This document shows positions 6,986-11,856 of a DNA stretch of 11,856 nt, in pieces (the stretch's first letter is position 1; each line of letters starts with the position of its first letter). The notes below the pieces were generated by a model. The model did no database searches, was not told the DNA's origin, and was given only the letters and a program-made list of their open reading frames with translations. The position numbers and the translations under genes were made by a program. This DNA comes from an uncultured Phascolarctobacterium sp. (GTDB taxonomy: Bacteria; Bacillota; Negativicutes; Acidaminococcales; Acidaminococcaceae), in contig CAMFZA010000035.1 in the NCBI GenBank assembly GCA_946002345.1, forward strand, positions 1 through 11,856, read 5' to 3'.

Positions 6986-7071
6986 TAATACACCGAGAGC
7001 GCACAAATATACTGAAATTTTATGGGTAACGAAAACTTACCAAAAAGGCTGTTCGTTTTATAATCAAAGAT

Positions 7072-7125
7072 AAAAAAGCTAGCGCTGCTGACTATTTCCA
7101 GTCAGCGACGCTAGCTTTATTATTT
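7072..7125. terminator. intrinsic, bidirectional terminator (family copy 2) between convergent genes
   Basis: Stem GCTAGCG (7078-7084) with CGCTAGC (7109-7115) and GCTGAC (7087-7092) with GTCAGC (7101-7106), separated by a C-A mismatch and a T-G wobble; 8 nt loop. Flanked by AAAAAA on the left and TTTATTATTT on the right, so it can stop both the plus-strand phosphoesterase transcript and the minus-strand PheC-like transcript. Confidence 0.85.
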
Positions 7126-7175
7126 ACTGCTTATTCTTCAGGACCTCACTTCTCTTTCGCAGAGCTTCCAAGTCC

Positions 7176-7967
7176 TTATTTAATGTATTGGTCCTCTAGC
7201 TTGTCCAGAGTGCCGTCCATGTCCTTTTCTTCCATGAAAAAGTTGACATAATTGAGCCATTCCTGGTCACCCTTTTGCATCAAAATGCCAAATTGGTTTC
7301 TGGTGAAAGGATCATCCAAGAGCGGAGCTGCCAGACGAGCATCATCGCGAGTGTAACGGCGTGCTTCCATGGTCTCGGTAATCATAACATCGGCCTTGCC
7401 TTCAGCAATAAGGCCCGGAATTTCCGCATTTTGCGGATGCACCAGCAGAGTGCAATCAGGCAGATTAGCCAGCGCAAATTTTTCATTGGTGCCGCCGGGA
7501 TTAACCATTACACGTACACTCTGCTTATTCAAATCAGCCTCGGATTTAAACTTTTTAGCATCGCCCTTCCGGCAGAGGATGGTTTTGCCAAAGAGCAGAT
7601 AACCATGGGACATATCCATCTTTTGGGCTCTGGCAAAGGTACGAGTGATACCGCAAATAGCAATATCAAACTTGCCGCTCATGGTGTCGGCAGTCAGGGT
7701 TTTCCAGGTAGTGGGCACATATTCAACGGTTACACCCAAGGATTTTGCCAAGAGCTCGGCCACTTCAACATCAAAGCCTTCGTACTTGCCGGTTTCCTTG
7801 TTCAAATAGCTCATGGGCTTGTAATCGCCAGTACTGCCTACTAACAGGGTACCACGAGCCTGAACATCCTCGATTTTGCCTGCCTCAGCAGTGGGCAGCA
7901 AGCCACCAATACCCAGCATTGTGGCTGCCAATAATGTTCCTACACATAATTTTTTGAAGCTTACCAT
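7176..7967 (-). CDS. exported PheC-like protein: cyclohexadienyl (arogenate/prephenate) dehydratase or amino-acid binding protein
   Basis: A 263-residue protein of the family 3 solute-binding fold. The signal peptide has KK at 5-6, a hydrophobic core at 7-24 and likely cleavage after Ala-Glu-Ala29; no lipobox is seen, so it should be a soluble periplasmic protein. Several segments match Pseudomonas PheC as remembered: TGDYKPMSY (46-54), EGFDVEVAELLAKSLG (63-78), VPTTW (84-88), NPGGTNEKFALANL (156-169), and KADVMITETMEAR (191-203), where Glu201 aligns with the PheC general-acid glutamate. PheC makes phenylpyruvate or phenylalanine in the periplasm. An ordinary polar amino-acid binding protein remains possible, but no ABC permease or ATPase gene is adjacent. 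The ATG at 7967 is chosen because it has AAGGA 8-9 nt upstream and the promoter -10 lies at 8010-8015, downstream of the alternative start at 8030. Confidence 0.75.
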   Translation of the reverse strand: MVSFKKLCVGTLLAATMLGIGGLLPTAEAGKIEDVQARGTLLVGSTGDYKPMSYLNKETGKYEGFDVEVAELLAKSLGVTVEYVPTTWKTLTADTMSGKFDIAICGITRTFARAQKMDMSHGYLLFGKTILCRKGDAKKFKSEADLNKQSVRVMVNPGGTNEKFALANLPDCTLLVHPQNAEIPGLIAEGKADVMITETMEARRYTRDDARLAAPLLDDPFTRNQFGILMQKGDQEWLNYVNFFMEEKDMDGTLDKLEDQYIK

Positions 7968-7985
7968 ACTACAATCCTTCCTTTC

Positions 7986-8224
7986 AAAAACAAAAATAGG
8001 TTGTAGTATATTGTAAGCGTTCTTGGCCATTTTTGCAAACTTTTTGTGAACTTTCCGGGTGTCTTTTACAAACTGCCCTGCTTTTTGTACAGAATTTACA
8101 CAAAAAAGCAGCCATTACAGGCAAGACAAAAGCCTATTTTCTTTTCCATGATGCGTACCAAATCTACATGATGACCCTTAGCCTCAGCTCCTTTTTTAAA
8201 CTGCTCGCATAGAGTATAGGAATA
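7986..8224 (-). pseudogene. remnant of a flavodoxin-type NADPH-dependent FMN reductase / iron-sulfur flavoprotein gene
   Basis: From 8224 the minus strand reads YSYTLCEQFKKGAEAKGHH, then VDLVRIMEKKIGFCLACNGC, then a stop at 8096-8098. This follows the family pattern (helix ending in a GA-E-A-GH-V turn, then K-I-x-C-x-x-C-x-x-C). Adding one T to the six-T run at 8102-8107 restores a frame that continues FCVNSVQKAGQFVKDT and then KKFAKMAKNAYNILQPIFVF. That is comparable to the family's Cys, G-x-C/F-V-K-D and A-D-x-I-I-L-x-P-I-Y-F segments. The start with the FMN-binding GSPR region and the whole C-terminal half are missing. The PheC-like promoter now lies within it. The first segment is convincing by eye; the second is weaker. 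Confidence 0.55.
8010..8038 (-). promoter_or_regulatory. promoter of the PheC-like gene
   Basis: Minus-strand -35 TTGCAA (8033-8038), 17 nt spacer, -10 TACAAT (8010-8015). The predicted start near 8003 gives a 36 nt leader with AAGGA before the ATG at 7967. It excludes the longer reading frame starting at 8030. Confidence 0.7.
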
Positions 8225-8263
8225 AATAAATATATGGAAAAAGCTTGGCTTGGCGCCGTAACA

Positions 8264-8854
8264 CTAATTCTTTTCTTTTATTGCTGCAAAGTAGCTTTCA
8301 GGAGCCCATCCATTATCTACCAGTTTTTGCAAAAGCTTGCCTGTGTTATTAGCATCATCAAAGGCAGTATGCCATAGTACTGCAGTATCTACCTGCTGCT
8401 CCTCGGTAGCTGCCTTAAGACCAGTGGTGTAATTATCGCCCTTCATCAGCTTGTAGGCTTCCGCTAGATCAAGATAGTCCTCATACTTTATAGGATTATC
8501 AATTTTATATCTTTTGCAGGCAGTATCAAGTACTTTGTAGTCGCTATCACCCCATGCAACAAAATATGTTTCGCCTGCTTTATACATCTCGGCCATCTTT
8601 TGAACCATATCCGGGAATTCAGCAGCCTTTTTCATGTCCTTTTCAGTGATCATGCAAAAATCCATTGAATCCTTAGCCTGTTTAGGAAAAAATCTTGGCT
8701 TTACAAAACTTTGGTATCTTGCAAGCTCTCTAAAGCTATCACCATCTAAAAGAACAGCACCAATCTCAATGATTTCGGAAAAATATGCACTAGGCCTTCC
8801 AACAGGTCTATTATAATTGGTAAACTCAAAATCAACCATAAGATAGTTTTTCAA
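8264..8854 (-). CDS. DEDDh-family 3'-5' exonuclease (RNase T / ERI-1 / KapD-like)
   Basis: A 196-residue cytoplasmic exonuclease domain with the DEDDh residues in place: motif I VDFEFT (Asp8, Glu10), motif II WGDSDYKVL (Asp105), and motif III H-x4-D (His162, Asp167) in HTAFDDANNT. It covers essentially a single exonuclease domain, as in KapD/ERI-1-like proteins. The start is a UUG at 8854 with GGAGATGAG upstream. An in-frame TAA lies two codons before it and the next ATG (8839) would leave only two residues ahead of motif I and lacks a ribosome site. Substrate may be single-stranded RNA or DNA ends; this cannot be read here. It has its own promoter and no clear terminator after it. Confidence 0.85.
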   Translation of the reverse strand: MKNYLMVDFEFTNYNRPVGRPSAYFSEIIEIGAVLLDGDSFRELARYQSFVKPRFFPKQAKDSMDFCMITEKDMKKAAEFPDMVQKMAEMYKAGETYFVAWGDSDYKVLDTACKRYKIDNPIKYEDYLDLAEAYKLMKGDNYTTGLKAATEEQQVDTAVLWHTAFDDANNTGKLLQKLVDNGWAPESYFAAIKEKN

Positions 8855-8885
8855 TTTTTAACTCATCTCCATTCTGTATAGTGCA

Positions 8886-8914
8886 ATTATAGAAGAAAAG
8901 GCCTGCCCACGCAA
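8886..8914 (-). promoter_or_regulatory. promoter of the DEDDh exonuclease gene
   Basis: Minus-strand -35 TTGCGT (8909-8914), 17 nt spacer, perfect -10 TATAAT (8886-8891). Start near 8879, leader about 25 nt. The -35 and spacer lie inside the hairpin at 8897-8920. Confidence 0.65.
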
Positions 8915-8920
8915 GCCTTT
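8897..8920 (-). terminator. terminator-like hairpin overlapping the exonuclease promoter
   Basis: AAAGGC-c-TGC (8897-8906), loop CCAC, GCA-a-GCCTTT (8911-8920): 9 bp with one mismatch. On the minus strand it is followed by TTTTCTTCT, a moderate U-tract. It may back up terminator copy 3 for read-through from gatB while its DNA carries the promoter of the next gene. Confidence 0.4.
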
Positions 8921-9130
8921 CTACGTAAAATTGTTTATTTAACTAAAAACGCCCAAACACAACAAAACTCCCCGGCGTAGCGAGAAGTAATTACACAATC
9001 ATCTCTCACCGTGCTGGAGCGTTAACTTTATCATGCTTTGTCTATTAACACTGCACAATCGGTTCGATTTAGATTCCCCAATACACACCGGTTACAGGCG
9101 GCAGCAAATACCGTTCGCTTTATATACAAC
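8921..9130. other. gene-free stretch with disrupted open frames, possibly repeat-derived
   Basis: No gene is supported. The minus strand carries two short open segments in one frame: a 28-residue run from about 9117 to 9031 (RTVFAAACNRCVLGNLNRTD, then eight more) and a run from about 9001 to 8938 (VRDDCVITSRYAGEFCCVWA, then four more). Three stops lie between them and neither has a start signal. There is a small perfect hairpin AATCG-GTT-CGATT (9057-9069). It might be an old mobile or dispersed element; this is unproven. Confidence 0.25.
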
Positions 9131-9180
9131 AAAAAAACTAGCGTAACTGACTTCTTACAGTCAGCAACGCTAGCTTTGAT
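9131..9180 (-). terminator. intrinsic terminator of the gat operon (family copy 3)
   Basis: CTAGCGT (9138-9144) pairs with ACGCTAG (9167-9173) and CTGAC (9147-9151) with GTCAG (9160-9164), with a 2x2 internal mismatch and an 8 nt loop. Seven A at 9131-9137 become the U-tract for the minus strand, so it ends gatA-gatB transcripts about 200 nt past the gatB stop. Right arm nearly identical to copies 1 and 2. Confidence 0.8.
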
Positions 9181-9254
9181 AATTATTCTTTAATTCTTTA
9201 AACTTAATTACTGTTCAGAAAGTGCCAGATACGATTCGCTATGATTAACAATCA

Positions 9255-9380
9255 GCAAAAGCGTTAGAAGTGCCGGAAGACGAGGAACAGCGCAGCTTAC
9301 GCAGCGAGGGCGTACTAGAAGTACGTCGAGCAAGTAAGCAAGCTGTGACGAAGTATAACGGTGCTTATAACGTCTTTTGC
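9255..9380. repeat. 126 bp long imperfect palindrome next to gatB
   Basis: The outer arms 9255-9275 and 9359-9380 pair as GCAAAAG/CTTTTGC, CGTTA/TAACG, AAG/CTT, two G-T wobbles and CCG/CGG, with one bulge and one mismatch. A purine-rich internal loop follows, then ACAGC (9287-9291)/GCTGT (9342-9346), GCTTAC (9295-9300)/GTAAGC (9334-9339) and CGTACT-AGA-AGTACG (9311-9325) at the tip. It ends 2 bp before the gatB stop codon and so would form the first structure of the gatB 3' UTR. It resembles a REP/MITE-like element or a structured RNA; no family was recognised. Confidence 0.7.
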
Positions 9381-9381
9381 A

Positions 9382-10824
9382 CTATACCATTTTTTCTTTG
9401 AGCATCTTAGTAACCATGCCCGGGTTAGCCTTGCCACGAGATTTCTTCATGATTTGACCAACCAGGAAGCCAATAGCCTTATCCTTGCCGTTCTTGTAGT
9501 CGATGACGGATTGGGGATTTTCAGCAATGGTTTCTTCAACCAGCTTCAAAATTGCGCCCTCATCGCTCACCTGCTCCAGGCCCAGCTTCTTAACCAAGGC
9601 CTTAGGAGACTCGTCGCTCTTGAGCATCTCAGCGAAAACCTTCTTAGCCAGCTTGCTGGAGAGCACGCCGTCCTTAGTCAGGTTAACCAGCTCTGCCAAA
9701 AGTGAAGGAGCAACCTTGAATTGTGTAATGGTTATGCCTTCGTTATTCATTTTCGCGGATACATCGAACATGATACAGTTGGTAACGCCCTTACTGTCCT
9801 TGGGAGTCTTAACTGCTTCATCAAAGTATTCAGCCATAGCCTTGGTGGAAACGATTTGGGAAGCGTCATATTCGGGCAGACCATGCTCGCTCATCAGGCG
9901 TGCTTGGCGTTGTGCCGGTAGCTCCGGCAGAGTTGCACGAATGCGCTCAATCCAAGCGTCATCCAATTGCACGGGCACCAGGTCGGGCTCGGGGAAGTAA
10001 CGATAGTCATGCGCCTCTTCCTTGGAGCGCATGGACAGGGTTACGCCGTTAGCTTCATCCCAGGTACGGGTTTCTTGTACTACGTGGCCGCCGTCTTCGA
10101 GAATCTCCTTTTGACGCTCAACTTCGTAGTTGATAGCGCGCTCCAAAGCACGGAAGGAGTTCAAGTTCTTGATTTCGGCACGGGTACCGAATTCCTTGGC
10201 ACCCTCGGGCATAATGGAAATGTTGGCGTCGCAGCGCAGGCTGCCTTCCTGCATCTTGCAGTCGCACACATCGGTATATTCCAAAATAGCCTTCAGGTTT
10301 TCCATGTAAGCGCGGGCTTCAGCGGCACTGCGCATATCGGGCTCGGAAACGATTTCAATTAGGGGTACGCCAGCACGGTTGTAGTCAACCGCGGAGGAGT
10401 CGGAGGTGGAAATGGTAGCACCGCTGTGGTTCAGCTTGCCGGCATCCTCCTCCATGTGGATACGGGTGATGCCAATGCGCTTGTGCTCGCCCTCAACCAC
10501 GATATCGATGTGACCGCCCAAGCAAATAGGCTTATCAAATTGGGAAATCTGATAGTTCTTGGCCAGGTCAGGATAGAAATAGTTTTTACGGTCAAATTTA
10601 TTGTATTTTTGAATGTCGCAGTTCAAAGCCAGACCAGCTTTAATAGCAAAGTCTACAACCTGCTTGTTCAGTACGGGCAGAGCGCCAGGCATACCCAAGC
10701 ATACGGGGCACACATGAGTGTTAGGAGTGCTGCCGAATTCAGTGGAGCAGCTGCAGAAGGCTTTGGTTTTAGTTTTCAGCTCGGCATGGACCTCCAGGCC
10801 GATAACGGTAATATATCTAGTCAT
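9382..10824 (-). CDS. gatB: Asp/Glu-tRNA(Asn/Gln) amidotransferase subunit B
   Basis: Subunit of the GatCAB complex that phosphorylates the misacylated Glu-tRNA(Gln) or Asp-tRNA(Asn) and receives ammonia made by GatA, giving Gln-tRNA(Gln) or Asn-tRNA(Asn). The 480 residues are full length. The N-terminal cradle begins with VIGLEVHAEL (7-16). The four zinc-type cysteines are Cys24, Cys26, Cys39 and Cys42. Further signatures are IHMEEDAGK (122-130), VDYNRAGVPLIEIVSEPD and YRYFPEPDL. The C-terminal helical tRNA-binding YqeY-like tail covers about 330-478. The ATG at 10824 overlaps the gatA stop by one base (TAATG) and has GGAGG 9 nt upstream, so translation is coupled. A 126 bp palindrome and terminator copy 3 follow it. 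Presence of GatCAB implies the indirect route for at least one amide aminoacyl-tRNA. Confidence 0.97.
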   Translation of the reverse strand: MTRYITVIGLEVHAELKTKTKAFCSCSTEFGSTPNTHVCPVCLGMPGALPVLNKQVVDFAIKAGLALNCDIQKYNKFDRKNYFYPDLAKNYQISQFDKPICLGGHIDIVVEGEHKRIGITRIHMEEDAGKLNHSGATISTSDSSAVDYNRAGVPLIEIVSEPDMRSAAEARAYMENLKAILEYTDVCDCKMQEGSLRCDANISIMPEGAKEFGTRAEIKNLNSFRALERAINYEVERQKEILEDGGHVVQETRTWDEANGVTLSMRSKEEAHDYRYFPEPDLVPVQLDDAWIERIRATLPELPAQRQARLMSEHGLPEYDASQIVSTKAMAEYFDEAVKTPKDSKGVTNCIMFDVSAKMNNEGITITQFKVAPSLLAELVNLTKDGVLSSKLAKKVFAEMLKSDESPKALVKKLGLEQVSDEGAILKLVEETIAENPQSVIDYKNGKDKAIGFLVGQIMKKSRGKANPGMVTKMLKEKMV

Positions 10825-11856
10825 TATTTGTTACCTCCCAGCGGTGCGAATACTTTATGATATTCGGTTGCTTGTTCAAAGGTATAAGCAGCACGGAGAA
10901 TGGTCTCTTCGTCCAGTACCTTGCCGATTAATTGCATGCCAATGGGCATACCGTCCTTAGCGAAGCCGCAGGGGATGGAGATACCGGGCAGGCCAGCCAT
11001 GTTTACAGGAATGGTGGTTACGTCCAGCATGTAAATGGTCAGCGGGTCCATCTTGCCATCAATCTTGTAAGCAGGAACAGGAGAGGTCGGAGTTAAGAGC
11101 ACATCGCATTTTTCAAAGGCAGCTTCGAAGTCGCGACGAATCAGGGTACGCACCTGCATTGCCTTGTTATAGTAAGCATCATAATAACCACTGGACAGTA
11201 CATAGGTGCCCAGCATAATGCGGCGGCGTACTTCCAGGCCAAAGCCTTCGGTACGGCTCATGGTAGTCATTTCCGGAGCGGAGGTTGCATTCAGGTTGCG
11301 ATAGCCATAGCGCACACCATCATAACGAGCTAAGTTAGCAGATGCTTCAGCCGGAGCGATGATGTAGTAGGTGATTACAGCGTACTCGGTGTGGGGCAGG
11401 GAAACCTCTACGATTTCAGCGCCCAGCTCCTCATACTTCTTCACAGCCTTCATGATTTCGGCCTTAACCTCCGGGTCAATACCTTCGCCAAAGTATTCCT
11501 TAGGCAGGCCAATGCGCAGGCCCTTCACATCGGCGCGCAGAGCCTTAGTGAAATCAGGAACCTCTACGTCAAGAGAGGTGGAGTCCATTTCGTCCTTGCC
11601 GCAAATGGTGTTCAGCACCAAAGCAGCGTCGGTTACGTCGCGGGTGATAGGTCCGATTTGGTCCAGGGAGGACGCGAAAGCTACACAGCCATAACGGGAT
11701 ACACGGCCATAGGTGGGTTTAATACCAACGCAACCGTTGAAGGAAGCCGGTTGACGAATGGAGCCGCCGGTATCGGAGCCCAGGGTCCAGATTGCTTCGC
11801 CAGCAGCAATAGCAGCAGCGCTGCCGCCGGAGGAGCCACCGGGAACCCGCTCCAAA
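10824..11856 (-). CDS. gatA: Asp/Glu-tRNA(Asn/Gln) amidotransferase subunit A (5' end outside window)
   Basis: Glutaminase subunit of GatCAB, an amidase-signature enzyme that releases ammonia from glutamine and passes it to GatB. The window holds the last ~343 residues, from [15 protein letters not shown] to the C-terminus; about 140-150 N-terminal residues, including the catalytic lysine, lie beyond the right edge. Visible are the cis-serine (Ser8 of the visible part) in GGSSGGS and the nucleophile serine (Ser32) in [12 protein letters not shown], 24 residues apart as in characterised GatA. Further family segments are [13 protein letters not shown] and YDAYYNKA. The first visible codon TTG is an internal leucine, not a start. 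Its stop overlaps the gatB start by one base; gatC is expected just upstream, outside the window. Confidence 0.95.
   Translation of the reverse strand, partial: LERVPGGSSGGSAAAIAAGEAIWTLGSDTGGSIRQPASFNGCVGIKPTYGRVSRYGCVAFASSLDQIGPITRDVTDAALVLNTICGKDEMDSTSLDVEVPDFTKALRADVKGLRIGLPKEYFGEGIDPEVKAEIMKAVKKYEELGAEIVEVSLPHTEYAVITYYIIAPAEASANLARYDGVRYGYRNLNATSAPEMTTMSRTEGFGLEVRRRIMLGTYVLSSGYYDAYYNKAMQVRTLIRRDFEAAFEKCDVLLTPTSPVPAYKIDGKMDPLTIYMLDVTTIPVNMAGLPGISIPCGFAKDGMPIGMQLIGKVLDEETILRAAYTFEQATEYHKVFAPLGGNK

Noticed and set aside
7042..7064. Weak AACGAA/TTCGTT hairpin after the phosphoesterase gene
   Set aside because: AT-rich, irregular stem with a long loop; the strong terminator 10-50 bp further on explains termination better.
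7968..8030. 21-residue extension of the PheC-like protein
   Set aside because: It precedes a complete signal peptide, contains the promoter -10, and matches the upstream flavoprotein remnant instead.
9057..9075. tRNA T-arm-like GGTTCGATT
   Set aside because: No acceptor stem, anticodon arm or properly spaced D-arm accompanies it; it is just the small AATCG hairpin.
9261..9410. Plus-strand open frame through the 126 bp palindrome (reads VPEDEEQRSLRSEGV and on)
   Set aside because: No start signal, it runs into the gatB coding region on the opposite strand, and the palindrome explains its composition.
1..11856. CRISPR array, insertion sequence, defence or secondary-metabolite cluster
   Set aside because: No regularly spaced direct repeats, transposase or toxin/nuclease cluster was found; genes are core metabolism and translation functions.

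Overview
The window is a stretch of bacterial chromosome carrying ten genes, nine of them complete, and several structured intergenic elements. Gene content (GatCAB amidotransferase, a stand-alone alanyl-tRNA editing protein, a PheC/solute-binding-type exported protein with a classical signal peptide) and sequence style suggest a Negativicutes-like Firmicute, perhaps close to Acidaminococcaceae/Phascolarctobacterium. That assignment is inference from gene style, not a database match.

Layout, left to right. (1) 99-3341, minus strand: a tight operon ilvB-ilvN-DAHP synthase. It joins the first committed enzyme of branched-chain amino acid synthesis to the first enzyme of the shikimate pathway. 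It is driven by a clear sigma-70 promoter at about 3523-3551 and has a leader of about 175 nt containing a stable stem-loop. (2) 3637-3740: a bidirectional terminator and a separate bulged inverted repeat. (3) 3774-5452, minus: a DHHA1-type alanyl-tRNA editing protein overlapping by 4 bp a DUF523/TudS-like [4Fe-4S] protein. (4) 5596-6985, plus: a HAD phosphatase and a calcineurin-like phosphoesterase, divergent from the AlaX gene through closely packed promoters. (5) 7072-7125: a second copy of the same terminator-type hairpin, between convergent genes. (6) 7176-7967, minus: an exported PheC-like protein (cyclohexadienyl dehydratase or amino-acid binding protein). Its promoter lies inside the decayed remnant of a flavodoxin-type/iron-sulfur flavoprotein gene. 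(7) 8264-8854, minus: a DEDDh 3'-5' exonuclease with a UUG start. (8) 8855-9381: a 527 bp gene-free stretch with a promoter/hairpin overlap, a third copy of the terminator hairpin and a 126 bp long imperfect palindrome ending 2 bp from the gatB stop. (9) 9382-11856, minus: gatB and the C-terminal two thirds of gatA, which runs off the right edge.

Functionally this is mostly core metabolism and translation quality control: BCAA and aromatic amino acid synthesis, possibly a periplasmic arogenate/prephenate dehydratase step, alanyl-tRNA proofreading and tRNA-dependent amidation. No defence system, CRISPR array, complete mobile element, tRNA or rRNA was found. The least explained signals are the repeated terminator family, the 126 bp palindrome next to gatB, the flavoprotein gene remnant, and the identity of the PheC-like protein.
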